Shown: positions 1-13,100 of the stretch, piece by piece
Layout: every line of letters starts with the position of its first letter
Numbering within the stretch: the first letter of the stretch is position 1
NCBI GenBank assembly: GCA_027186245.1
Contig: CP114488.1
Location: 136,501-200,500, forward strand
DNA length: 64,000 nucleotides
Origin: Coriaria nepalensis
Taxonomy: Eukaryota > Streptophyta > Magnoliopsida > Cucurbitales > Coriariaceae
Direction of reading: 5' to 3'
The notes under the pieces: generated by a model
Databases searched by the model: none
Told to the model about the DNA's origin: nothing
The model's input: the letters and a program-made list of their open reading frames with translations, nothing else
Program-made: the position numbers and the translations under genes

Positions 1-191
1 TTTTTCAAAGATATTATAGGTGGGCCCTGTGATATGTATATTACCATCAAAAGCATGGAGTTATATTACATACTAATTTGTCTAAATATAAAAAAATCCA
101 AGTTTCATTACACAAATTTTATCAATACATCTCCATTTTTTTTCTTACTTAGGTCTGTAAAAATAAGGGAAAATACTAATGATAGTAATCA

Positions 192-2031
192 TCATGAAGC
201 AGCATTGATCTGGTTGATATAAGCTGATTGTCTGACTTTGATGAAGTCCATAATGGTAGAAGCATCACTGCTCAAGACAACTTTGCCATCTTCCATATAG
301 ACAGCACCATCTGCATACTCCAGTTCTTCCAAGCGATGGGTCACCCATAATGCCGTTACATCTCCAGATTTATCCAGAGAATTCCTTACTGCTTTTATCA
401 CCCCCATCTGTTTCGGGAAAACATCAGTGAGTCAAGCTATATGTTTAAGAAAATGCTAGAGATCATAACAATGAGCTTGAAAATTTGATGAAATTTCAGA
501 GCATCTTGTCAGAAAGAAATTATCGCCTATATGATGATGATAAAACGTTATTAATCCTTGATACATTTTTCTTGAATGTGTTGATAAGGTTATTAGAATA
601 GCATCTTGTTAAGTAGTAAGCTCAAAAACTTGGTAGAAGTAGACGGTATAGTATATAAAAGGGATTTCATTCTCATGTGTATTTGCATTGAGTACCTGAT
701 CACTCTCGTCCAGAAATGTAGTGAGTTCATCTAACAAAAGCACCTTACATGCTTCAGCCAAAGCACCGGCTATTGCAATTCTTTGCTTCTGACCACCACT
801 CAGCGTTTGAACCGACCTCTGAAAGTTCAAGAGAAACTACGTAAGGCTAGGATTCCTTTGTTTCAAAATTGCAGTCTGTTCTAAATGCTGATACAAACAT
901 AATTTCAGTTTAGCTCACAACCTAACTGAAACTACAGGTTGCATAAACTCTGGTCAAACCAAATTTTGGATTCAAAAGTCGAACCAAATGATGATGAAAC
1001 AGTTCAGCATGTACTAGTACACAATTCATGTACTTGCCTGAAGGTAGCTAGACATGCCTACAGCATCCAGAGCTTCTGCAACCCGAGATTTAACTTGCTC
1101 TTTGGTCAGATTGAACTTGCCAAGCCCAAATGCCACATCAGCTTCCACCGTCGGCATCACTACCTTCAACACAAGGAGATTCACTCATTTTTAATTAACA
1201 TGCTTTCAAGGCCAGAAAGAAAGCAGCAAATACCAACACTACTTGAGTGATTGACAGTTCAAGAGACTCTAAGAGAAGGAACCTGATGGTCTGGATTCTG
1301 GAAAACGTAACATTTCGGCCTCTCAACGTAATGGGTACCCTTAACTGGATTCAAAAGACCAGCCAATATCTGCATATCACAGTTGATGCTTTTTTGTAAA
1401 ATCCATACCCAGCCCATCACACAAACAGTATTTTTCCAGGGAAAAAAAAATCTCATTTTCGCAACCTTATCAAAGTATGATTATTCATAAGCATACAATT
1501 ACCTATAATTTTCGCTAAACACTCCCATTTCAAGTTTTCAACACTTACAAAAAAAGTAAAAGAAATAAAGAAAAAAGAGTGAAATGTGTGTTTAGAGAAA
1601 TACCTTCAAGAGGGTGGATTTTCCGCAACCATTAGGTCCGAGAAGCATCCAGAACTGACCAGAAGGAATCCGGATGGAACAATCGGTAAGAATGGGTAGA
1701 ATATTCCCCTGCCTAGTTGCCACTGAGAAACTTAGCTTCCGACTTTCAATTGCTATATTTTCGGTCACATTAACCCTTTTTCACACATGACAGAAAACAG
1801 AAAACATAAATGAACGCACCCCTTCTGATTACGAGAAGAAAAAAACAAATTAGAAAAAATATTCAAGTGTTTGATCTAAGGTGTTCGAGAAAATCCCCAG
1901 CTGGGAAAAAGTATTACAAAAATGAGACAAGGGAGAGAGTGAGTTAGAGAGAAAAACCTGGCGCGAGAGCTGGAGTTAAGAGGAGGAAGGAGAAGCCCAG
2001 AAGAAGAGGTGAGGGGAAGAGATGTAATCAT
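192..2031 (-). CDS. ABCI10: ABC transporter I family member 10 (ABCI10-like ATPase, plastid)
   Basis: Soluble ATP-binding subunit of an ABC transporter, close to the energising ATPases of bacterial ECF/cobalt-type importers; the Arabidopsis relative is predicted to be plastid-targeted. Six exons can be followed on the minus strand: 1958-2031, 1604-1775, 1283-1369, about 1037-1163, about 695-819 and 192-407. The start at 2031 gives a Ser/Leu-rich N-terminus like a transit peptide. Exon 2 carries Walker A (GPNGCGKST), exon 3 the Q-loop (FQNPDHQ), exon 5 the [15 protein letters not shown] signature followed by Walker B (VLLLDE), and exon 6 the H-loop (WVTHRLEEL). All catalytic motifs are present, so the gene looks functional. 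It is divergent from ndhO. The family is secure; the member name rests on remembered similarity to Arabidopsis ABCI10. Confidence 0.85.
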
Positions 2032-2365
2032 AGCATTCTTCAAGCCTCCAACAAATCGCAGCAGAATCCTTGAGTCTCAACTTGGATTAAGGATTATGTA
2101 ATTTTATTTATTTCTAGTTTTTTTAAAAATTATATGAACACCCCAATATTTCACAAAATTTCAGTTTAGGCTCAAAATGTATTAGTTTTCTGAAATATGA
2201 CCCAAATTAATTCAATTTTTTATCGCGGACCAACAGATTTTTCTCTGGCCGTTAGGAAAATGAGAGAATCAGCACCCCCTTCTTATCCCCTACTCTGCCA
2301 AGCACATGTTCCTTTTCTGCCTGAAAACAAAAAAAGAAAAAGAAAAGCTTGTGCGTCTGTCTTTC
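2032..2365. promoter_or_regulatory. Divergent promoter region between ABCI10-like gene and ndhO
   Basis: The two start codons lie 334 bp apart and face away from each other, so this segment must hold both 5' leaders and both promoters. It is AT-rich in the middle (about 2095-2225). Both products are predicted chloroplast proteins, so shared light or plastid control is possible, but I see no clear motif that proves it. Confidence 0.5.
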
Positions 2366-3542
2366 ATGGCTTTCTCTGCAAATCTGTCACAAAGGTCCTT
2401 CTCATCATGCCTCTCATACTCCCCACAACCCTTACGAAGAAGAAACCCACTTCATACTCAGTCCATTACTAAAGCAGTCAAATCATCCACCGATCGGCCA
2501 GAGAAGGAGAAGCTCTCACAGTCCCAGCCAAAGATAGAAGCACCTCAACCAGATCAACCTTCTTCTTCCTCTTCTTCTTCACCTTCAACCAAACCCCCTC
2601 TAGCAAGAAAAAAGGTTGAGTATTCAAGTAAGTTTTCTTCTAATCTTGCTTATTTGAAAACATGGGTCATGGCTGTTTCTTTGATTCATTAATGTTTTGT
2701 TCTTGCGGGCAGTGAAGAAAGGCCAGATTGTGAGGGTGGATAAAGACAAGTATCTTAACAATATAAATGTAAGTGATAATAATTGTGATCTTTAATCCCC
2801 TCTTCTCATCTCATTCGCTTGTTATCAAATGTAATTAGAACCGCAACACTTAAAAAATGCATTCAAGATTGAAATGCTTTTGCTCAATTCTCAGTATTTA
2901 TCGGTTGGTCATCCACCTTATCACAAAGGCTTGGACTACATTTATGAAAACCGTGGTGAGGTAAATTTCATTAGGAAGATTTATAGCAAAAGTATTGCTG
3001 GATATTCTTCAAATGGGAAGTCTTTATTTGGATGCCAGCTTCTTCACGTATTCTAGTGCTCTGTATAATTATGTCTCATTTTTAGATCCTGGATTTGGGA
3101 ATTTTCGAGACCTGAGAGTATGCACTTGTAAGTCGATTCCACTTTCTGGAACTTCTGCAAATTATTTTGCTTTCAGTGAAACAAAATTGCAGATTAATAC
3201 ATGTTTGTGGTTTTTCTAAAGACAGCTTTGTAAAGCATGTGTTAGCAACTTATCATTCATATTTTCTGCTTATATTCACCATTTTGTCTGCCTCTTTTTC
3301 GACATGAGCTCCTTTAACAGATTGCATGGGTTGGGATCCCAACTGCACCGGCTTGGCTGCCAACAGACATGCTTATTAAGGTAACAGTATACCATGCTTT
3401 CCTTCACTTTCGCTCTCCTGCTCGTCATTCTTGCTACATTTAATCAAGATTCAAGACGCGTTTCTAATTGTACTTCCTGATTCTTGTATGTAATCTTCGT
3501 GCTTTCTTGCAGTCGGAGAAACTAAACTATGAGAGAATGTAG
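2366..3542 (+). CDS. ndhO: NAD(P)H-quinone oxidoreductase subunit O (NdhO), with an in-frame stop
   Basis: Nuclear-encoded subunit of the chloroplast NDH complex, which drives cyclic electron flow around photosystem I. Exons: 2366-2627, 2713-2768, 2895-2960, 3086-3127, 3321-3380 and 3513-3542, all with GT-AG borders and matching phase. The N-terminus (MAFSANLSQRSF...) looks like a transit peptide. The mature part carries the family signatures YLSVGHPPYHKGLDYIYE, WVGIPTAPAWLP and the C-terminus EKLNYERM. Exon 4 reads LDLGIFET, then TGA (3113-3115), then EYAL; Arabidopsis has Gly at that place, as I recall (FETGEYAL). Codon 138 of 172 is therefore a stop and the last 34 codons, the best conserved ones, would be lost. 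This is either a real nonsense mutation (GGA to TGA), a heterozygous allele or a base-call error; everything around it is intact. Confidence 0.85.
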
Positions 3543-4038
3543 ATTTACTGTTCCCAGAAAAGCAACTTGTACTCTATTTTTGGAAAACAGTGTGATTACT
3601 TTCGTTTAATCCCATATAGTTTAGCAATCAAGACGAATTTTCGATGTGACAAGTCAAGTTGGATACATATTACAACACACAACACAAACAACAGAGAAAG
3701 CTCAACAAGGAAATTTTCCATCTTTAGTACTGGCTAAGAAAAATACTAAATTATATTGATTCAACTCAAATTGTGTACATCTTACAACACAATAACCACC
3801 ACTTCTTTCCAATTTACAAATGACCTCATCTCCCCGTCCCATTGTAGAAAAATTCCTCATACAACAAAAGCATCCTGATCCAATCACTCTTAACAGGGTC
3901 AAGACACGCACATAACATAGCTTCACCCAAACCATCAATGCCATGCCTTAAACACTCTGTTTCGGTCATTTGTTTCATAATCGAGTTGTTGACAGGAGGG
4001 AAAAAGGCTTTACATATTTCATATATACATACAATCAT
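3543..4038. other. Convergent 3' region between ndhO and the MAP3K gene
   Basis: About 500 bp between two facing stop codons. It should hold both 3' UTRs and poly(A) sites. The open frames here on the minus strand show no recognisable protein. I see no repeat or RNA gene. Confidence 0.5.
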
Positions 4039-7000
4039 TCAAATTAGTCTTGTTCGTGGGGACCCACCGGGTGCCTGGACTCTAAAAAGAGACGATTCTT
4101 GCCAAGGATCGAGAGTGGCAATTGGTCTAACTGCATGTGATGAGTAGTTTACATTGTAACTGCCTTGCGCCATTGTCGGAAAAGATGGGTGAGGGGGTGA
4201 GAGATAATTGCTTCTGTATTGTCTTAATGGACTCGAACATGGAGATACAGGTAGAGATGTGATCATTCTTGCATTCTCACTGCATCAGAAAATCCAACCG
4301 GAAATTTTTACATGATAATTGTACATGAACAAGAACAAGAAACAAAGAGCCGTATGAGTGATTATTACCTCAGGCCCCGCATTGCTCTTGAAGTCCTCGG
4401 TACTGGGTTCAACTCGAAATCTCTATTATCACATGAGCTTATACTTTTCCTAGTGGGATGATGATCCAATATTGGCTGCACAGAGATGAGAGGATGATTT
4501 TAGTATAAGATGGCTTCAACTCAAAAAAAAAAAAAAAATTATTGTTAACATGTTAAAAGACCTTACCGGGGTCCGAATTCCTTCAAAATTGAGGGGAAAG
4601 GCATCCATGGTCATCACATTGACGCTAGCAGCTTTACTAGTAGGAGTCATTTGGTCTCGGACAAAAGGGTGGTCTAGCAAATGTGAGGCTGTTGGACGCG
4701 CTGACGGGTCCCGTTGCAAGCATAGTTTGATAAAACTCTTTGCATCACTTGAAAGATGATTGGGAATTTCAGGAATTTCTTTGCTGTTCCCGATTTTGAA
4801 TATGGCAGCCACCTGTTTGTAAAATCAAAAAAAAAAAATAAAAGTAAAAATGACAGGTGGTAGTAACATGCTAATATCGTGCAAGAAAGATGACATAAGC
4901 TAGCATTGTAATAATTCTGGAAAAACATATCGCACCCCTTCATATTTGCTCCAAGGTGGTTTTGATGTTGCCATTTCCAGGATTGTACAACCCAAGCTCC
5001 ATATATCAACAGCAAGACTATAGCCATTTGTATTCATTACGACCTAAGATCGGTGTAAACTAGAGTTACTTATAAGGAAAAAACAATTTTTTAATGAGAT
5101 AGACGACACATATAGCATTAAAAAAAAAAAAAAAAAAACCACACCTCAGGTGCCATCCAATAAGGACTTCCTTTGAAAGAAAGCATCGAACCGTAATTTG
5201 TTATCTGGTTCAGAAAACAAAACCTGTGTTTTAGTTTATATCTAAAACAGATGTTTTACTACATTGACCTGGCCACATTATAATAATAATTTGAGTAATT
5301 CATCATAACAAAGAGTAGATTTCTTTTTTCAATATTAATGAGATGAAATTTTATCAAGATGCAGAAAATATTTATACATGTTTAGCCATCCCAAAGTCTG
5401 CCAACTTGATCTCGCCGTGAGGATCTACCAATATGTTGGCTCCTTTGATATCCCTGCAAAGGTTATGATAGTACTTATCGATTTTTTATAATCAAAGCAT
5501 AAATAAAAATAAATTGGATCTTTCATTATATATGTATGCAGTTATTATCAGCATTAACTCGGAAATACCTGTGCACAGTATTCCTTCCATGTAGATAAGC
5601 AAGCCCGGAAATAATCTGTCGTGTGTAGTTCTGTATAACAGGTTCTTTAAAAGGGCCGTACTCTTGAAGTAATTTGTGGATTGAACCACCTGACACATAT
5701 TCTAAATAGACAGAGAGTGCCTCATCAACCTGAGAACATTGCAACCCGGACATTTTAATTGTTTGAATGTCATTAAATGCATCCATTTGGTATTAGTAGC
5801 CTTCAAAGTGAATACACTATTTCTTACCATCTCACTTCCATAATATCTAACAATGTTAGGATGTGAAAGCTGACTAAGCAAATTTATCTCCTGTCAAAAC
5901 CAAAAACTTGGGTTAAAGCCAACAAGAGAGAGAGAGTAATGAACATAATAAAGTAAAATGAACAATATTTCCAAAAAATATTTGCTGAAAAAAGCACCTG
6001 ATTCAGTTGCTTGAGACATTCTTTAGATGTCTGGTCATCGCTTACGAGCCTGACTTCTTTGATTGCACACATTTGTCCATTAACACTGCCATGTGAGATA
6101 AAAATGGACAAAAAAGGTTTGCTTGTAAATCCATTTTTGTGCTTGATTTTAAGGCAGGGTGTGGTGCGTTGATACCTTAAAATAAAATTAAGAATAAAAA
6201 AGACCTGAGAAGAAGATCATTTGATTGCTAGTCTTACCTGTTAAAACCAAGGTAAACATGCCCGAATGTGCCCCTTCCAAGAAGCCTTCCTTTCTTCCAT
6301 TTTGGTTGTGTGGAAGTTGTTGAGTTTTCTGTCACGCCATTAGTTCTTGGGTTGGGCAAGGAAGAAGGGCTTGTAGGAGAACCTGGTGGAAGGGGTAGCC
6401 TATGACATTGACTCTTCCCATCGTCTACCTTTCCCGCTGGAGACTCCATTAGATTAAATCCGCAAAACCGTGGGTGGAGAGGTGATGTCGGGCTTGTGGG
6501 CCCCCTAGACCCTGGGCCTGGGCTTCTCGACCTCGGGTCTATTTTGGAATCACCAAGCCCCCTGCGAGAAGGTAAGGACAATAAATGTGTTACAACCAGT
6601 ACAAACACTATAGGATAGACCTCAACAATAAAATGAAGAAAACAGCAACAAAATAGTGAATGACGACTACAATTCCAACGAAGTAATAATATCTAAGCAA
6701 AAAGTTGTTTCCATGATTTTTCAATAGAACTTGTCTGTAAGATACACATAAACAAGAATAAGTCTTAATAAGCACAAGTTTATTTAGAAATGGAAGTGAC
6801 AAGGAACTCCAATCCGAAGAACAAGAAGAAGAAGAATAAATAAGGAGGAGAAAAATGTCAGGTACTAAGGACAACTACGTAGCAGAACGACCCATTTCAT
6901 TAGAAAATGGAAAAACAAAATCAAGTTAGATTTTTTACATCTTAACATTGAAGCAAAGCAACAAAGTCTGAAGTAAATTCAAAGATGACAAATTGTTTGA

Positions 7001-7544
7001 TCGAAGAGGACAAAACCTCTCCTTCAATTTTCGAAGATATCGAACCGGAAGACCCTGCAAATTAACCAATAAGCTCTGGTCCAAAAACTGGGGGATTTCC
7101 CAGAAGAAGAAAAAAAAAAGAAAAAAAAGAAACCAACCTGTGAGAACTTAATTGGCCATGATCCTGAGAGATCAGATGATCATCGGACGACCCAGATGAG
7201 CTGACACTAGAAACCGAACCCGACCCAGATCCAATACCAACCGCATGATGATCAATAGTAAAGCACTGCGGGCGAGGAAGAGGATGACACGTCTTCTCGC
7301 CCGAATCTGAATCGAAACCAGAAAACCCAGAAGAGCCGCCGGCTCCAGCTCGTGGAGAAGTATAGTCCTTGCTCGACCGTGGCGAGTTTCTGGAGAAAAT
7401 CACGGCGGAGACCTCGTCAAAGCTCTTGGGTTTCTTATCGCTAGGCTTGTTGATGATGGGCGTTGATTTTGATAAGCTACTGGAGCTACTTCGTGGGCTT
7501 TGATCTTTGTTCTTACTCGACTTTTTCCCCCACCAAGCAGGCAT
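4039..7544 (-). CDS. MAPKKK3: MAP kinase kinase kinase, MAPKKK3/YODA group (MEKK type)
   Basis: Serine/threonine kinase at the top of a MAPK cascade. It starts at 7544 with [15 protein letters not shown], typical of the Arabidopsis MAPKKK3 (MAP3K alpha) group rather than YODA itself. Exon 1 (7138-7544) and exon 2 (about 6240-6560) encode a Ser/Pro-rich regulatory region. The kinase domain begins with [20 protein letters not shown] and continues over small exons: VAIK-type lysine (CAIKEV, about 6065), [14 protein letters not shown] (about 5700), [10 protein letters not shown] (about 5450-5575), DFGMAKH (about 5400), [10 protein letters not shown] (about 5150-5200), [13 protein letters not shown] (about 5000) and the closing [18 protein letters not shown] (about 4690). 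The C-terminal tail ends in [24 protein letters not shown]. All kinase motifs are present. Members of this group act in immunity and development; the substrate cannot be told from sequence. Confidence 0.88.
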
Positions 7545-7637
7545 TTCAGCTTCTCCTCTCAAACTAGTAAAAGAGAGATTCAGAAAAATATCTAGTAGAG
7601 ATTTGTGTACGTGCGAGAAGGAGGGAGAGAGAGGGAG

Positions 7638-7638
<1 letters not shown>

Positions 7639-7680
<42 letters not shown>
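7639..7680. repeat. (GAAA)n microsatellite in the MAP3K 5' leader
   Basis: About ten GAAA copies, 95-135 bp upstream of the MAP3K start codon, inside a longer purine-only run (7618-7770) that also contains (GA)n. On the transcript strand this is a long pyrimidine tract, common in plant 5' UTRs. Confidence 0.85.
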
Positions 7681-8231
7681 GGGAAGAAGGGAAGGAAGAC
7701 TCGGAGAGGAAAATTGGGAAGAAGAAAAGTTGAAGAAGTAAACGGGGGGAGAGAGAGAGAGAGAGCTGTGTTGGGGGAGACGGCAGGTGGTGGTTGGATA
7801 AAGTGGTGGGAATGACGTGGCGTCTATTGTAGAGAGAGAAGGAGAGAGAAGTGGCATGGTTTGTGTACGTCGGTTTCTGGTATTTGCGCGTACGGAATAT
7901 AATAAATTACTTTTTTTTTAGCCAAAAAAAATTACTTAATTATTCTGAAATACATATCATTTCTGACGTGGCGGCTAAAAGTTGTATTTTTCTTTCGTTA
8001 GTATAATAGTGGGCCAAAAATCATAAGGCATTAAAAAATAATGTTGTTGAGATGTCATTACTTTCTCTACATACTCTTTATATCATATTATATATATATA
8101 TATATATAATTTTAATTATTATTAAATATATTGATATAATATCATTAAAAATACTTAAGTAGCATAGAATACTTCATATTAGGTATGTTTATATATGATA
8201 TAACAAGGTCATCGTGACAACACTATGTGAA

Positions 8232-8483
<252 letters not shown>

Positions 8484-9068
8484 GTAGAGGATGAGGCCAA
8501 TGTGAATTCATTTTCATGTTTAGGATGAATCGGTCTCCTCACAAGATACGAGAGACAGAGGGTGGTGGATGGGAGCTGGTAATTTATTGGGACCCATGAT
8601 TTGGTATTGCATGCTATTTTATTACTCAAAGTGGGTAGTTTATTATTATTTTTTTTATTTTAAATGATTTAATATGTTTTAATTAAAATTAATTATATTT
8701 TAAATAATAATATATATTTTTAAATATTTTAAATTAAAATTATTAAATTTTGATATAATAATTTTAAATAAAATATAAAAAACAATTATTTTAAATTTAT
8801 TTTTTTTATATATTTAATTCTCACTTAATTTAAATAATAAAGATGAATGATTTATTAACACAATTAGTTAACTCGTTGGAAATATTGTTTCCTTATATAT
8901 TACTTAATTATTTATTACAAAGGATAAACTAATATTAATTGTTGTTATAATTTTAAATTTATATCTTATCTTTATCTTAATTATTAATTAGTTGGTATTA
9001 CATACGTCTGATTACCGATAGATAATTGACCTTTTTCTCAGCTACCTACATAAACATTCATAATCAAA

Positions 9069-9069
9069 G

Positions 9070-9102
<33 letters not shown>

Positions 9103-9107
9103 TCGGC
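9069..9107 (+). repeat. (GGGGTC)n array with G-quadruplex potential
   Basis: Six consecutive tracts of three to five G separated by TC, followed by a final GG. Tracts this regular with two-base loops fit a stable G-quadruplex on the plus strand. It lies about 1.1 kb upstream of the callose synthase start and 1.5 kb upstream of the MAP3K start. Confidence 0.85.
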
Positions 9108-9540
9108 TAAGAAACTGAAGGATGGAGCTTACAATCTTATCATTGGCTACTACATACTTTTACTTGTATGTTATGTCGATATTAGATAGATATATGAGCG
9201 TGGCTTAGACGTTGTGACGGATGGATGAAGTAGGACATTATTTATTATTAAGCCTAAGGGAATCAATTTTGGTATAATGTGGATATGAGATATTAGTGCA
9301 TATTTCCTTACCAATTGATTCTAACTAGTTTATATAATCTCATCAGTCATCAGCACCTCCAACTAGGGATTGGCCCACCTACACATTGTATACCTTCAAT
9401 GTGTATATAATAAGTAAATAGATAATACTAATCTATGATTTTGCTGAGCAAGGAAATCTAACAATATGGTATTGGTTTTATTTGATCCCGATTCCGAAAA
9501 CGGCGTAGGGCCACGCTTTTGTACAAACGATTTCCCTCCT

Positions 9541-10170
9541 TTTTTCTTCTTACTCTCTCTCTCTCTCTCTCTCTCTGGCAACAACCTTTCTTTTGCCATT
9601 CCCGTAACTATTCATTCTGAACCGTACACTCTCCTTCTCTCTCTCCCTCCCTGTTTTAAATTCACATTCTCTTTCTCTTTCTCGCCCATTTTTCCCTCTC
9701 CTCCAGCTTCCTTCCTTCATCAGGTTAATTCTATCTCTCTCTCCCCTCCATTGCTCTGCACTTACGTTAATATCTACTGCATGCGAAGCTCATCGAGGCA
9801 TCCGTTTTCTCTGATCTAATTCAACTTTCCTGGAAACTATTTTCATTCTCACGGCTCATGAACAGTTATAAAACATATATATATGTAGCATGCATTCATC
9901 GGCGTTTTATTTTTAACTTCTTGATTATACGTAAGAATTTGAAATCGATCTGGTATCAGTTCTTGAAATCAGTATTATGTACAGTGCTGTTTGCCTGCTG
10001 AGAATCTTGTGGAGATTAAACATGACAATTTCCAGTTAGTTGGGCCGATTAACTAATGAATATCCTAAATCTCATTCGGTTCGAATCTTGAATTCTTAAC
10101 ATTTGTTGGTTTCGTTCGTGTTAGGGAGTGAATAAAGCCTGAAAATACCAATTTCCTCGAGGTCACAGCA
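9541..10170 (+). promoter_or_regulatory. Promoter and 5' leader region of the callose synthase gene
   Basis: Pyrimidine-rich DNA with (CT)n runs at 9550-9574 and 9630-9750, as often seen around plant transcription starts. A plausible splice donor (CATCAG/GTTAAT, about 9723) suggests that the 5' UTR has an intron ending before the ATG at 10171. No coding potential is supported. Confidence 0.4.
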
Positions 10171-13100
10171 ATGTCGACCCTCGAGAATATGGGCCCACAG
10201 GGGCTAACGAGGCGACCTTCCCGCAGTGCCGCTACCACCACCTTCTCCACTGAAGTTTTTGACAACGAAGTGGTTCCCTCCTCCCTCGCCTCCATCGCTC
10301 CAGTCCTCCGAGTCGCAGAAGAGATTGAAAACGAGCGCCCTCGCGTAGCTTATCTCTGTGAGTATTCTCAGCAATTTCTTCTGCGTCGTATTTACCTTCT
10401 TCAGGCAGCATCTTTGGAAATGATTAATTCTGTTAATACTTTTTTATGTTCTTTGGAAAAGGCCGATTCTATGCGTTCGAAAAGGCGCACAGATTGGATC
10501 CCAGCTCGAGTGGGCGTGGTGTGAGGCAGTTCAAGACATTGCTTCTTCAGCGATTGGAGAGGGTAACACTCACTCTGCAATTCAATCATCTAGATTCAAA
10601 CACGTTGCTTATCAATCTGTTAACTATTTTAATTATTTAATATATTATTAATATTAATATATACATACATGGATATGATATGATCTGGATTCTGGACTCG
10701 AGAAAGAGCCACTACCGTTTTTCCTCTCTGTGTGGTGAAAAGCTAGGTGGCTGGTGGCCCACCTAAAATTATAAAATACGGCGCCGTTTTATTCCCCAAA
10801 TCTCATACATGCATTGAGCAGCAAATAGATTGTACGAGGAAAGGGAAACTCATCTGCACTCTCTTTCACTCAGGACAATGCGTCCAGTCTTGCGTCTCGT
10901 GTGAAGAAGACAGATGCTAGGGAAATCGAGGGGTTCTATCAGCAATACTATAAGCACTATGTCAGTGCTCTTGACCAGGGGGAGCAGGCTGACAGGTAGT
11001 TTGAATACTTCTTTGTTGTTATATCTTCAGATTTATTTAATAATCTAGACGGATTTAATTTTATTCCAAGATTCTTAACAGAGCCCAGCTCGGGAAAGCA
11101 TACCAAACAGCCGGGGTCCTCTTTGAAGTGCTTTGCGCCGTTAATAAGACTGAGAAAGTCGAAGAAGTTGCTCCCGAGGTTAGATTCAATTCTCGTAATT
11201 TGATTCTAGTTGTTAGCTGGCACCTGCAGATTTATATGATTGGAGATGATAAAGACGTCTAATCGAGGCACTTCGTGAGCAGATTATCGCTGCAGCTAAA
11301 CATGTCCAAGAAAAGACTGAGATTTATGCACCCTATAACATTCTGCCTCTTGATTCTGCTGGGGCATCGCAGCCCATCATGCAGCTTGAAGAGGTATTCG
11401 TTCTGTTATTTGTAAATTAAACTAGCTTTTTTTTCTTCTTATTTTTTCACTCAGGAGACTGAATTCTGCTTCCATTATATCAAATTTATTCCAGGTTAAG
11501 GCTTCTGTGGCTGCACTATGGATTACTCGCGGTTTGAACTGGCCAAGTGCATTTGAACAGCGCAGGCAGAAAGCTGGAGATTTGGACCTTCTTGACTGGT
11601 TAAGGGCAATGTTTGGTTTCCAGGTATATGAATTACAAAGGGAGTGTACGTGACAAAGAATCATAATGTGATGAAATTCAGAAGAAATAAATGTATTTTG
11701 TTCACTTTGGTGGCTGCAGAGAGACAATGTCAGAAACCAGAGGGAGAATTTGATTTTGTTACTTGCTGATTCTCATATTAGGCTTAAACCCAAGCCTGAA
11801 CCTCTTAACAAGGCACGTTGCACTCTGTGAATTGATCCAATGGTTTACTTGCAATGTTTTAGCTATTAATAATATACTTCTTTCTAATTTCTGTTTTTGA
11901 AACTCGGAGTCCTGAGCTAGAATGGGATGCATGATAAGTATGTACCTGAATTTTCTTGCACATGTTTTTAACTCTGTGTGCGCACTCGCATGGGTCTTTT
12001 GGGAGCTTGCAGACTATTATACGAGCTTACTGAACTTTTTGCTTTGTTTTCTTCTATTTTCTCTCGATTTTCTTCTCTTTTCACTGTATATATTTATTAT
12101 GTGAGATCTCCGATGCAGCTTGATGAGCGAGCCATCGACAAAGTTATGGACAAGCTTTTAAAGAATTACAAATCATGGTGCAAATACTTGGGACGGAAAC
12201 ATAGTCTACGGTGAGATATGGCAGTTTTTGTCCATTTTTTGATTTGTGTTCCTTTACTATTCTTTCTATAGTCCAGTTATCTGCAGCATCTGGAAATTTA
12301 GAGTTTAATTTAACAGAATTAAGCTTGTTTCATGAAGGCTCCCTCAGGGTCAGCAAGAAATTCAGCAGCGAAAGATACTATACATGGGTTTATATCTTCT
12401 CATCTGGGGTGAAGCTGCAAATATTCGGTTTATGCCAGAATGTTTGTGCTATATATTTCATAATGTGAGTGCCCTCCATTCATAGCTAGAAATGGTAACA
12501 TTAAAGTATATTGGACTGATAAATCCAAACGAAATTGCTATATCTTCTATTCCAAGTGGAGATGATCTGTATAGAATCCCGTGTGGTGTAATATATATTT
12601 ACAAACAAATAACTACCCGCTTTACTTCACTCTTTGAATGCAAACAACTCTATTTAACAAATCAGATGGCATATGAACTCCACGGTCTGTTGGCTGGAAA
12701 TGTGAGCATTGTTACTGGCGAAAACATCAAGCCTTCTTATGGTGGGGATGATGAGGCTTTTTTGCGGAAGGTTATAACTCCAATTTACCGTGTAATTGAG
12801 AAGGTAGGTAATGCAGTCTTCAATCTATAGTTCTTTCTCTTCTTTTAGATGTGATGGTGCTTATTTCATTTTTAACTACCAGGAAGCCTCGAAGGGCAAA
12901 AATGGAACGGCCCCCCACTCAACATGGTGCAACTATGATGATTTGAATGAGTATTTCTGGTTTGTATGAAATCAATACCAGACATCACAACAAATTTATT
13001 GATACTTTTTCCATCAAGTCAATTTTCAGTATGTTTTTTCTTCCTAGGTCGTCTGATTGCTTCTCTCTTGGTTGGCCTATGCGTGATGATGGTGAATTTT

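Noticed and set aside
939..1250. 103-residue ORF on the plus strand
   Set aside because: Antisense shadow of an ABCI10 exon; no family features.
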